Shown: positions 1 to 5,415 of the stretch, piece after piece
Layout: the number at the start of each line of letters is the position of its first letter
Numbering within the stretch: position 1 is the stretch's first letter
Assembly (NCBI GenBank): GCA_041859945.1
Contig: JBFLGC010000088.1
Location: forward strand, 1 to 5,491
DNA from: Tetragenococcus sp041859945
GTDB lineage: Bacteria > Bacillota > Bacilli > Lactobacillales > Enterococcaceae
DNA length: 5,491 nt
Direction of reading: 5' to 3'
Made by a program: the position numbers and the translations under genes
Notes under the pieces: model-generated
Told to the model about the DNA's origin: nothing
What the model saw: only the letters and a program-made list of their open reading frames with translations
Database searches by the model: none

Positions 1-583
1 CTTTCAATAATTTAGAAAGAGTGTGGAAAACTTCAGCGCCCCAACGTAAAGCTTCTTTAAAAGTAGATGCGCCTACAGGTAAGATCATGAATTCTTGGAA
101 AGCGATCGGTGCGTCTGAGTGAGAACCACCATTTACGATGTTCATCATAGGAGTTGGTAAAACTTTAGTATTGAAACCACCTAGGTAATGGTACAAAGGA
201 ATTTCAAGATAATCAGCCGCCGCACGCGCACAAGCAATAGATACGCCAAGAATCGCATTTGCTCCTAATTTACCTTTATTTGGTGTGCCATCTAATTCGA
301 TCATTTTCTTATCGATAGCCATTTGGTCACGAACATCGAAACCAATGATTTCGTCAGCAATGATGTTATTGACATTGTCAACAGCTTTAGAAACGCCTTT
401 ACCGCCGTAACGAGCTTTGTCGCCGTCACGTAATTCAACTGCTTCATGTTCCCCAGTTGAAGCACCAGAAGGAACCATTCCGCGTCCAAACGCACCTGAT
501 TCAGTATAAACTTCTACTTCGATCGTTGGGTTACCACGAGAGTCTAGGACTTCGCGAGCATAAACATCAGTAATAATTGACAT
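1..583 (-). CDS. eno: Enolase (phosphopyruvate hydratase), N-terminal part, cut by window edge
   Basis: Enolase converts 2-phosphoglycerate to phosphoenolpyruvate in the cytoplasm and needs Mg2+. I translated the minus strand from the ATG at 583-581; the frame stays open for 194 codons to the window edge, a little under half of the usual 430 or so residues. The protein begins MSIITDVYAREVLDSRGNPT, the classic enolase start. The mobile active-site loop SGASTGEHEAVELRDGD is at about 39-55, KLGANAILGVS at 105-115, and NGGSHSDAPIAFQEF at 151-165, with His155 and the Gln163-Glu164 pair expected at the active site. The catalytic lysine and the later Mg ligands lie outside the window. The start is fixed by an AAAGGAG SD eight bases upstream. 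It follows tpiA in the same direction, 92 bp away, with no mutase gene between. A possible extra promoter lies in that gap. The identification is secure; the truncation is only the window boundary. Confidence 0.98.
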   Translation of the reverse strand, partial: MSIITDVYAREVLDSRGNPTIEVEVYTESGAFGRGMVPSGASTGEHEAVELRDGDKARYGGKGVSKAVDNVNNIIADEIIGFDVRDQMAIDKKMIELDGTPNKGKLGANAILGVSIACARAAADYLEIPLYHYLGGFNTKVLPTPMMNIVNGGSHSDAPIAFQEFMILPVGASTFKEALRWGAEVFHTLSKLLK

Positions 584-591
584 GTTTTTCT

Positions 592-598
592 CTCCTTT
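592..598 (-). promoter_or_regulatory. eno ribosome binding site
   Basis: The minus strand reads AAAGGAG, eight bases before the ATG at 583. It supports that start for eno, whose reading frame is cut by the window edge. Confidence 0.85.
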
Positions 599-608
599 GA
601 GTTTGTTT

Positions 609-634
609 TATCTTAAGGGATCTTCCCTTTGATA
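609..634 (-). other. Stem-loop in the eno leader
   Basis: The minus strand forms AAGGGA, loop AGA, TCCCTT (629-615), with an outer TATC/GATA stem separated by a small internal loop. No U-run follows, so it does not look like a terminator. It sits between the possible eno promoter and the eno SD and could stabilise the 5' end of an eno transcript or a processed one. The pairing is seen directly; the role is inferred. Confidence 0.45.
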
Positions 635-639
635 GTTTT

Positions 640-668
640 ATTGTAAAGAATTTTGGACTTCACTGCAA
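640..668 (-). promoter_or_regulatory. Possible secondary promoter for eno
   Basis: On the minus strand TTGCAG (668-663) and TACAAT (645-640) are separated by exactly 17 bases. The -10 box matches the sigma-A consensus at five of six positions, the -35 box at only three of six (the TTG). It lies wholly in the tpiA-eno intergenic gap and would start transcription near 633, about 50 nt before the eno ATG. It could give enolase a supply independent of the main promoter. It is weak evidence in AT-rich DNA. Confidence 0.4.
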
Positions 669-675
669 GGACTTT

Positions 676-1431
676 TTAATTGGCCCCTTCTAATAAGGCT
701 AAAAATGAATCAGGCTTCAAACTAGCGCCGCCGACCAAAGCACCATCGACATTTTCTTTCGCCATATATTCAGCGATATTTTCAGGTTTTACAGAGCCAC
801 CATATTGGATACGAACAGCATCTGAAACTTCTTTATCATACAATTTTTCGACCGTATGACGAACCACACCGCAAATTTCATCAGCAATTTGAGCATCTGC
901 TGATTTACCAGTCCCAATTGCCCAAATCGGTTCATAAGCAATGACCATACTAGAAACTTGACCAGCCGTCAAGCCTTCTAAGCCAGCCGTGATTTGTCCT
1001 TCGATCCATTCCGCCGTTTTGCCGGCTTCATAGGTTTCTAAAGATTCACCACAACACATGATCGGAAGCATGCCATTAGCAAAAATAGCTTTGGCTTTCT
1101 TGTTGATTTCTTCATCGGTTTCGTGGAAATATTCCCGACGTTCTGAGTGACCAATGATTACATAGTCGATCCCTAGATCAGCTAAAGCAGCTGGTGAAGT
1201 TTCACCAGTATAAGCCCCAGCATTTTCCCAGAAACAGTTTTGAGCAGAGATCTTTAAATCAGTGCCTTTAGCGCTATTTACTAACGTTTCTAAGAACAAA
1301 GCAGGAGAACCGATCACCGAATCTACTTTGTCACTTTCAGGGATTTTATTTTTAACGGCTTCAGCAAAGGCTTTGGCTTCTGAAGCGGTCAAATTCATTT
1401 TCCAGTTTCCGGCAATAATTGGTTTACGCAT
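676..1431 (-). CDS. tpiA: Triosephosphate isomerase
   Basis: A cytoplasmic TIM-barrel enzyme that interconverts dihydroxyacetone phosphate and glyceraldehyde-3-phosphate, so that both halves of the hexose enter lower glycolysis. The 251-residue length is normal for the family. It opens MRKPIIAGNWKMN, with substrate-binding Asn9 and catalytic Lys11. The electrophile His95 is in IIGHSERRE, and the catalytic base Glu167 is in AYEPIWAIGTGK, which also carries flexible loop 6. The phosphate-binding segments IQYGGSV (208-214) and GALVGGASL (230-238) are present. No key residue is missing. A GAAGGAG SD (1448-1442) lies ten bases before the ATG and fixes the start. It follows pgk by 39 bp without a terminator or promoter between them, so the two are almost certainly co-transcribed and eno follows in the same direction. 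The call is certain. Confidence 0.99.
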   Translation of the reverse strand: MRKPIIAGNWKMNLTASEAKAFAEAVKNKIPESDKVDSVIGSPALFLETLVNSAKGTDLKISAQNCFWENAGAYTGETSPAALADLGIDYVIIGHSERREYFHETDEEINKKAKAIFANGMLPIMCCGESLETYEAGKTAEWIEGQITAGLEGLTAGQVSSMVIAYEPIWAIGTGKSADAQIADEICGVVRHTVEKLYDKEVSDAVRIQYGGSVKPENIAEYMAKENVDGALVGGASLKPDSFLALLEGAN

Positions 1432-1470
1432 TATTAAACGACTCCTTCATTTACAAATTGGTTTAGACTA

Positions 1471-2661
1471 TTATTTATCGTTGATAGCAGCTAAACCAGG
1501 TAAAGTTTTTCCTTCAAGTAATTCTAAGCTTGCGCCACCACCAGTTGAAATGTGGGAGAATTTATCCGCAAAACCAAGTTGTTCCGCAGCAGCTGCTGAA
1601 TCGCCGCCACCAATGATGGTCGTTGCATCTTTCAAATCAGCGATTGCTTGGCAAACTCCGATCGTTCCTTTTTGGAAGTTCGACATTTCAAAGACACCCA
1701 TTGGCCCATTCCAGACAACCGTCTTCGCATCCTTTAAGACATCAGTAAACAAAGCCACTGTCTTAGGACCGATATCTAAGCCTAATTGACCTTCAGGAAC
1801 ATCATAATCGTGTACTTCAGTTGGGACATCATTTGAAAATTCAGTTGCCGTAACTGAATCAACAGGCAATACTAATTTGTCGCCGGCTTTTTCGATCAAG
1901 CTCTTAGCTAATTCGACTTTATCCTTTTCAACTAAGGAATTGCCGATGCCAATGCCTTTAGCAGCATAAAAAGTATAAGTCATGCCACCACCGATCAAAA
2001 TCTTATCAGCTTTTTCGATCAAGTTTTCGATCACGCCGATCTTATCAGAAACTTTAGCACCACCAAGGATCGCTACCATTGGACGGTTGGGATTTTCAAC
2101 TGCTTCTTGGATAAACTTGATTTCTTTTTCCATCAAAAAACCAGCTACAGTTGGGATACCAGTCGAAGCAATCCCAACGTTTGAAGCATGCGCACGGTGG
2201 GCAGTACCAAAAGCATCATTAACAAAGACATCACCTAAAGAAGCCCAATATTTACCTAATTCAGGATCGTTTTTGCTTTCTTTTTTACCATCAATATCTT
2301 CATAACGGGTATTTTCAAAAACGACAACTTCGCCTTCTTTTAAGTCAGCGATCGCATCTTCTAATTCTTTACCACGTGTTTCAGGAACAAAAGTCACTGG
2401 TTGGTCTAAAAGTTCACCCAAACGTTTGGCAACAGGTGCTAATGATTTACCAGCTTTGTCTTCTTCTGTTTTCACTCGGCCTAAATGAGAGAACAAGACC
2501 AATTTTCCACCATGACTTAAAATATACTTGATGGTTGGTAAAGCTGCTTTGATCCGAGTATCATCGGTGATTTCACCGTTCTTTACTGGGACGTTGAAAT
2601 CAGCACGTTCTAAAACGACTTTCCCTTTTAAATCAATATCTTCCACGGTTTTCTTTGCCAT
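1471..2661 (-). CDS. pgk: Phosphoglycerate kinase
   Basis: Transfers the acyl phosphate of 1,3-bisphosphoglycerate to ADP, giving 3-phosphoglycerate and ATP, in the cytoplasm. It is a two-domain monomer of 396 residues, the usual bacterial size. The N-terminal substrate domain shows the signature VLERADFNVP (16-25) with Arg19, Asp21 and Asn23, then DDTRI with Arg36, the FSHLGR motif at about 57-62, and NDAFGTAHRAH (148-158). The C-terminal nucleotide domain shows LGGAKVSDK (199-207), WNGPMGVFE (317-325), the glycine-rich GGGDSAAA (351-358) and the terminal STGGGASLELLEG (372-384). The start has a perfect AGGAGG SD (2675-2670) eight bases upstream. A strong terminator lies ahead of the gene, between it and gap, so its level should depend on read-through of that terminator. 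tpiA follows closely. The call is certain. Confidence 0.99.
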   Translation of the reverse strand: MAKKTVEDIDLKGKVVLERADFNVPVKNGEITDDTRIKAALPTIKYILSHGGKLVLFSHLGRVKTEEDKAGKSLAPVAKRLGELLDQPVTFVPETRGKELEDAIADLKEGEVVVFENTRYEDIDGKKESKNDPELGKYWASLGDVFVNDAFGTAHRAHASNVGIASTGIPTVAGFLMEKEIKFIQEAVENPNRPMVAILGGAKVSDKIGVIENLIEKADKILIGGGMTYTFYAAKGIGIGNSLVEKDKVELAKSLIEKAGDKLVLPVDSVTATEFSNDVPTEVHDYDVPEGQLGLDIGPKTVALFTDVLKDAKTVVWNGPMGVFEMSNFQKGTIGVCQAIADLKDATTIIGGGDSAAAAEQLGFADKFSHISTGGGASLELLEGKTLPGLAAINDK

Positions 2662-2691
2662 TAAAAAAGCCTCCTAAATAATATTTCTTTT

Positions 2692-2727
2692 AAAAAAAGC
2701 GGAGAAGCGCGTCGCTTCCCCGCTTTT
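2692..2727 (-). terminator. Intrinsic terminator between gap and pgk
   Basis: The minus strand forms a stem of up to 15 base pairs. Its 5' arm AAAAGCGGGGAAGCG (2727-2713) pairs with CGCTTCTCCGCTTTT (2709-2695) through one G-U pair and a three-base loop. Seven consecutive U residues (2698-2692) follow. This is a canonical rho-independent terminator placed after gap and inside the operon. The pgk SD starts only 17 bases downstream and I see no promoter between them, so pgk, tpiA and eno must depend on read-through. The expected effect is much more gap mRNA than pgk-tpiA mRNA. The opposite strand has an interrupted T-run (TTTTATTTT), so a weak bidirectional action is possible. Confidence 0.88.
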
Positions 2728-2774
2728 ATTTTCTAAATCCAAATGCTTGACAAGTGAATTTATTAAATTACGGA

Positions 2775-3776
2775 TTACAAAGTTGCTGCAAAGTATTCTA
2801 AGGTACGAACCATATTGCTAGTGAATCCATATTCATTGTCATACCAAGCAACAGTTTTAACTAATTGTTCGCCGTTTTCGCCTTCCATTACAGCTGTTTG
2901 AGTGGCATCAAACATTGAACCAGCTGGGTAACCGATAATGTCAGAAGAAACGATTTCGTCTTCAGTATAAGCAAAAGCATCACTTGAAGCAGCCTTCATA
3001 GCAGCATTCACTTCTTCAACAGTTACTTTCTTGTTCAAAACAGAGTACAAGTTCGTTACAGAACCAGTGATAGTTGGCACACGAAGGGCAGTACCATCGA
3101 TACGTCCATTCACTTCAGGAATTACTTTACCAACAGCTTTGGCTGCACCAGTCGATGCAGGAATGATGTTGTCAGCACCAGCACGGTTCTTACGTCCACC
3201 AGGAGCATCTTGTAATTTTTGCGTTGCCGTATAAGCATGGACAGTTGTCATAAGGGCACGATCCACACCATAACTATCGCTTAATACTTTGACCATTGGA
3301 GCTAAGCAGTTTGTTGTACATGAAGCAGCGGAAACGATCGTATCATCAGCTGAGATGATTTCATGGTTGACACCATAAACAACCGTTTTTGTTTCTTTTG
3401 ATTTTGCTGGAGCAGAAATCAAAACTTTTTTAGCGCCTGCTTCGATGTGAGCATGAGCTTTGGCAGCATCAGTGAAGAAACCAGTACATTCAAGAACTAA
3501 ATCGACGCCTAATTCTTTCCAAGGCAATTGGCTTGGATTTTTTTCAGAATAAGCCTTGATTTCTTTACCATCTACAACTAAAGCATCTTCTTTAGCTTCT
3601 ACACTGTAAGGAAAACGTCCTTGAGCAGTATCATACTTCAATAAATAAGCTAAGTCATCGTTACTAGTTAAATCGTTGATTGCGATGACTTCTAGAGTGT
3701 CACTTGATTCCAAGATACGACGTAAAGCTAAACGACCGATACGTCCAAAACCATTAATAGCTACTTTTGTTGACAT
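2775..3776 (-). CDS. gap: Glyceraldehyde-3-phosphate dehydrogenase (NAD, phosphorylating)
   Basis: Oxidises and phosphorylates glyceraldehyde-3-phosphate to 1,3-bisphosphoglycerate with NAD+, as a cytoplasmic tetramer. The 333-residue protein has the Rossmann start STKVAINGFGRIGR (2-15) and Asp35 in AINDLT, typical of NAD-preferring glycolytic enzymes. The catalytic loop ASCTTNCLAP carries Cys153, and His180 is in TTVHAYT. STGAAKAVG (208-216), LRVPT (231-235) and WYDNEYGF (311-318) complete the family set. The frame is open upstream to an ATG at 3803, but that extension would translate the SD itself (AGG AGG codons). I therefore place the start at 3776, nine bases after AAGGAGG and giving MSTKVAINGFGR. 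cggR ends 39 bp upstream and a terminator lies downstream. The direct downstream role in glycolysis and the cggR neighbour mark it as the catabolic gap, not a gluconeogenic gapB. Confidence 0.98.
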   Translation of the reverse strand: MSTKVAINGFGRIGRLALRRILESSDTLEVIAINDLTSNDDLAYLLKYDTAQGRFPYSVEAKEDALVVDGKEIKAYSEKNPSQLPWKELGVDLVLECTGFFTDAAKAHAHIEAGAKKVLISAPAKSKETKTVVYGVNHEIISADDTIVSAASCTTNCLAPMVKVLSDSYGVDRALMTTVHAYTATQKLQDAPGGRKNRAGADNIIPASTGAAKAVGKVIPEVNGRIDGTALRVPTITGSVTNLYSVLNKKVTVEEVNAAMKAASSDAFAYTEDEIVSSDIIGYPAGSMFDATQTAVMEGENGEQLVKTVAWYDNEYGFTSNMVRTLEYFAATL

Positions 3777-3785
3777 ATGTGATTT

Positions 3786-3792
3786 CCTCCTT
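3786..3792 (-). promoter_or_regulatory. gap ribosome binding site, decides the start
   Basis: The minus strand reads AAGGAGG (3792-3786), nine bases before the ATG at 3776. An in-frame ATG at 3803 lies upstream of this SD and would place it inside the coding region, so the shorter start is the right one. Confidence 0.92.
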
Positions 3793-3805
3793 ATGAAAAT
3801 CATAA
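3791..3805 (-). other. Small hairpin abutting the gap SD
   Basis: The minus strand reads TTATGA, TTT, TCATAA, a perfect 6-bp AT-rich inverted repeat with a three-base loop. Its last two bases are the first two of the AAGGAGG SD. It could slightly shade the SD or, together with the stem-loop just upstream, protect the 5' end of a processed gap transcript. The stem is weak and the function is inferred. Confidence 0.4.
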
Positions 3806-3812
3806 TATATTT

Positions 3813-3839
3813 ATTTTAAAGGGTTGCCCCTTTTAAAAT
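3813..3839 (-). other. Stem-loop spanning the cggR stop codon (candidate mRNA processing or stability element)
   Basis: The minus strand pairs ATTTTAAA-A-GGG (3839-3828, one bulged A) with CCCTTTAAAAT (3823-3813) around a GCAA tetraloop. This gives an 11-bp stem with a GNRA cap. The cggR stop codon TAA (3818-3816) lies in its 3' arm. No U-run follows, so it is not a terminator. In B. subtilis the cggR-gapA transcript is cleaved near the 3' end of cggR, and a stem-loop there gives the downstream gapA mRNA a long half-life. The position of this stem-loop suggests the same arrangement. The structure is seen; processing here is inferred. Confidence 0.6.
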
Positions 3840-4853
3840 CTCATTTGCGGCGGCTTCATCAGTAATGAGCCACGTTTGTTTTGGTGCGTTTTTCATATAA
3901 GCTTGAATGGCTTTTGCCTTGCTTTTACCACCAGCTACTGCAAAGATATAAGGAATATGCTCTATGTCCTTTAATTGTAAACCAACACGAGGTGTTTTGT
4001 AAACTACTTTACCATCCTCATCAAAAAAATACCCAAAAGACTCAGCAACAGCATTTTTTTGCTTCAACATCAAAATTTCTTCTTCTGTCATTTTACGCCG
4101 TGCTGCCATATGCAAAGCTCTGCCAATACTATGGATCACGCAATTAGCCTCGTTGATCAAATCCAATACAGCCACGATTGACGGTTCTTGTAAGAGCAGT
4201 TCATAAGTTGTGGCACTCAACTGTTCCGGTACATAAAGTGTCCGATATTGGCCATTGCTTTTTATCGCCATCTCAGCACTTACCGAATTAGCTTGGACAC
4301 TGACCGCCTCACCGATACCCCCGCGTGCTGGCACAAACAAATTTTCCCGTTTGTTCGTTTTTAAATTGGTCAATTCTTTTGCTACCCGTGACATAGTCGT
4401 CCCACCCATGACAGCAATGATATTTTTCCCATCAGGAAGGTTTTTAGTCAAGACTTCATTAAGCAATTGACCAAAACGTGCCACCACTTTCACTTGCTGA
4501 TCACTATTACCATCAGCGATCAAACAACGAGTGATATCAAAACGATCCGCTAAATCCTTTTCGATTTGATGGACCCCAAATAGCCGATCCATCATTTTGC
4601 CGAGTTCTTTATACACGACTTCGCCTTTTTCAGTTAATTTCATCCCACTTTTGGATGAAATTATCAAATCCAGGGAACGGAGCAGATCCGTTTCTGTACG
4701 TAAAACACGTTCTGTAAGTTGTAAACTCTCAGAAAGCATTCGTCTGCCAACCGGCTGCATCCAATAGATACGTTGTAATACGCGGTATCTCTCTTGGATC
4801 ACTGCCAAGATATCAGGTGCAATGGCTTCGATCACTTCTACTTCATCTAGCAT
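3816..4853 (-). CDS. cggR: Central glycolytic genes regulator, SorC-family repressor
   Basis: CggR represses glycolytic operons and is released from DNA by fructose-1,6-bisphosphate; it acts as a DNA-bound oligomer. This 345-residue protein matches the family length (about 340 in B. subtilis). Residues 20-90 form the winged helix-turn-helix (YRVLQRIYWMQPVGRRMLSE, then LQLTERVLRTETDLLRSLDLI and a wing ending LTEKG). The rest is the SorC sugar-phosphate-binding domain, with VMGGTTMSRVA (148-158), PARGGIGE (175-182), YKTPRVGLQL (285-294) and VAGGKSKAKAI (306-316). I chose the ATG at 4853 because GGAGGG lies four bases upstream and the protein then begins MLDEVEVIEAI. A longer in-frame start at 4913 would run through the operator and has no SD. 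It is the first gene of the operon, directly ahead of gap, with a CggR-type operator in its own leader, so it is probably autoregulated. Confidence 0.96.
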   Translation of the reverse strand: MLDEVEVIEAIAPDILAVIQERYRVLQRIYWMQPVGRRMLSESLQLTERVLRTETDLLRSLDLIISSKSGMKLTEKGEVVYKELGKMMDRLFGVHQIEKDLADRFDITRCLIADGNSDQQVKVVARFGQLLNEVLTKNLPDGKNIIAVMGGTTMSRVAKELTNLKTNKRENLFVPARGGIGEAVSVQANSVSAEMAIKSNGQYRTLYVPEQLSATTYELLLQEPSIVAVLDLINEANCVIHSIGRALHMAARRKMTEEEILMLKQKNAVAESFGYFFDEDGKVVYKTPRVGLQLKDIEHIPYIFAVAGGKSKAKAIQAYMKNAPKQTWLITDEAAANEILKGATL

Positions 4854-4857
4854 AGTA

Positions 4858-4863
4858 CCCTCC
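4858..4863 (-). promoter_or_regulatory. cggR ribosome binding site, decides the start
   Basis: The minus strand reads GGAGGG (4863-4858), four bases before the ATG at 4853. No comparable site precedes the in-frame ATG at 4913. It lies only four bases downstream of the proposed operator, so a bound repressor would sit right against the initiation region. Confidence 0.85.
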
Positions 4864-4867
4864 GTTG

Positions 4868-4903
4868 GTCGGTTTTTGTCCAAGTCAGACTTATTTCGAC
4901 CCG
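4868..4903 (-). promoter_or_regulatory. Proposed CggR operator (tandem direct repeat)
   Basis: On the minus strand the site reads CGGGTC, six bases, AGTC, four bases, TTGGAC, six bases, CGAC. The B. subtilis CggR operator, as I recall it, is CGGGAC-N6-TGTC repeated twice with a four-base gap. The spacing here is identical throughout and 14 of the 20 specified bases agree, the first repeat being the better one (8 of 10). It lies about 47 bp downstream of the predicted transcription start and just before the cggR SD, so a bound repressor would act as a roadblock to elongating polymerase. The region also contains AAGTC-A-GACTT (4882-4892) and an outer GGTCG/CGACC pair, so a palindromic reading cannot be excluded. 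Confidence 0.72.
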
Positions 4904-4911
4904 TGCACCGC

Positions 4912-4944
4912 AAAAAAAATATTGCTTAAAATCAAAAGCTATTT
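4912..4944 (-). other. AT-rich stem-loop plus U-tract in the cggR leader
   Basis: Near the 5' end of the predicted transcript the minus strand pairs AAATA-GCTT (4944-4936) with AAGC-AA-TATTT (4927-4917), nine pairs with a bulged AA and an eight-base loop. The U-tract 4919-4912 is eight U long, three of them used in the stem. The shape is that of a weak attenuator or a 5'-protecting hairpin. The stem has only two G-C pairs, so strong termination is unlikely. Confidence 0.35.
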
Positions 4945-4957
4945 CCTTACGCAAAAT

Positions 4958-4986
4958 ATTGTAGCATGTCTCTTGACTTTTTTCAA
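4958..4986 (-). promoter_or_regulatory. Main operon promoter, sigma-A type
   Basis: On the minus strand TTGAAA (4986-4981) and TACAAT (4963-4958) are separated by exactly 17 bases. Each box matches the consensus at five of six positions. Transcription should start around 4950, giving a leader of about 97 nt to the cggR ATG. It is the only strong promoter I find upstream of cggR and is followed directly by the operator, as expected for a CggR-controlled operon. Confidence 0.88.
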
Positions 4987-5004
4987 CCCATTTGATCATT
5001 TCTA

Positions 5005-5038
5005 TGAAAATATTTTTGAAAAAAGTTTGAAAATATTT
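5005..5038. repeat. AT-rich 11-bp direct repeat upstream of the operon promoter
   Basis: TGAAAATATTT occurs at 5005-5015 and again at 5028-5038 on the plus strand, a period of 23 bp or about two helical turns. Between the copies is a TTGAAAAAAG stretch. Measured from the predicted transcription start the copies lie near -55 to -65 and -78 to -88. They could act as an UP-like element contacted by the polymerase alpha subunits, as a curved A-tract, or as a regulator site. The repeat is exact; the role is inferred. Confidence 0.5.
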
Positions 5039-5054
5039 CGCCTTAAAAGTTGGC

Positions 5055-5072
5055 AAATGATAATTATCGTTT
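5055..5072. promoter_or_regulatory. AT-rich palindrome, possible regulator site
   Basis: The plus strand shows a perfect 10-bp palindrome GATAATTATC (5059-5068). It extends to 18 bp as AAAT-GATAATTATC-GTTT with a single mismatched pair. It superficially resembles Fur/PerR-type boxes but lacks their central spacer. It is centred about 113 bp upstream of the predicted operon start. AT-rich DNA makes such palindromes by chance, so the regulatory reading is weak. Confidence 0.3.
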
Positions 5073-5341
5073 CTCACTGTCTTATCTAGACCTGTTCAAA
5101 CGATTTCATCAATGTTGAAGTTATTTTTCACAGTCAGTCTTTTGCTACATTGGAAGATAGTCTTAGGTAAGTTTCATAGAATCACTGTGAGTCATGTTCT
5201 TAAGTCAGACAGGAGTAACCGCATCAGAGTAAGGTTATTCTGAAACTCTCATTTTCTTAACACGCAGTAAGCTGTTACAATTCATGGTCAATCTAGAGCT
5301 ATACTTTCTCGTTTGTGTCTGCTACTGTCTGCTGTGGGACC

Positions 5342-5369
5342 GACCTGAGCCATGCCATGTTCTCAGGTC
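5342..5369. repeat. Perfect 8-bp inverted repeat with 12-bp loop
   Basis: GACCTGAG (5342-5349) is the exact reverse complement of CTCAGGTC (5362-5369). Five of the eight pairs are G-C, so it is stable as RNA from either strand. No U-run follows on either strand, so it is not a standard terminator. Confidence 0.6.
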
Positions 5370-5383
5370 TGCCAAGCTTCAAA

Positions 5384-5415
5384 CGGTGACTAAACGCTAA
5401 AGCGTTCAGTCACCG
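5384..5415. repeat. Long near-perfect hairpin
   Basis: CGGTGACT (5384-5391) pairs with AGTCACCG (5408-5415), then one A/C mismatch, then AACGCT (5393-5398) pairs with AGCGTT (5401-5406). That makes 14 pairs in a 32-bp element; in practice the tip opens to a four- or six-base loop. On the minus strand only GTTTG follows the stem. On the plus strand a small TACC/GGTA hairpin and T5 follow at 5416-5433. It may be a poor terminator for a gene beyond the right edge or part of a structured RNA. Confidence 0.6.

Noticed and set aside
2747..2752. Perfect TTGACA on the plus strand after gap
   Set aside because: No -10 box at a proper spacing and no plus-strand gene downstream.
2728..2756. Promoter-like TTGTCA, 17 bp, AATAAA on the minus strand between gap and pgk
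   Set aside because: The -10 box is poor and the transcript would run straight into the terminator at 2692-2727, so it could not usefully serve pgk.
3777..3803. Nine-codon N-terminal extension of gap starting at the ATG at 3803
   Set aside because: It would translate the SD sequence itself and has no SD of its own; the start at 3776 gives the normal family N-terminus.
4854..4913. Twenty-codon N-terminal extension of cggR from the ATG at 4913
   Set aside because: It runs through the proposed operator and the SD, lacks an SD of its own, and makes the protein longer than the family.
5059..5080. Catabolite (cre) site on the minus strand around GAAACGATAAT
   Set aside because: The TG and the downstream half of the cre consensus do not line up with the central CG.
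4847..5089. Open frames of 74-76 codons on both strands across the promoter and leader
   Set aside because: They cover the promoter, operator and AT-rich repeat, have no SD and no recognisable product.
5112..5243. 43-residue plus-strand open frame with a hydrophobic N-terminus
   Set aside because: No SD before the ATG, no recognised family, and it lies over inverted repeats; likely chance.
5158..5310. Riboswitch cores: TTAGGTAAG on the plus strand and AGCTCTAGATTGA on the minus strand recall parts of the Mg-sensing M-box
   Set aside because: The fragments are short, on opposite strands, and the rest of the conserved core and pairing is absent. No T-box antiterminator motif is present either.
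5233..5400. 55-codon plus-strand open stretch (ATG at 5284), cysteine-rich when translated, in a frame different from the preceding one
   Set aside because: No SD, residue composition unlike a real protein, and it crosses two perfect hairpins. A frameshifted gene remnant is possible but unsupported.
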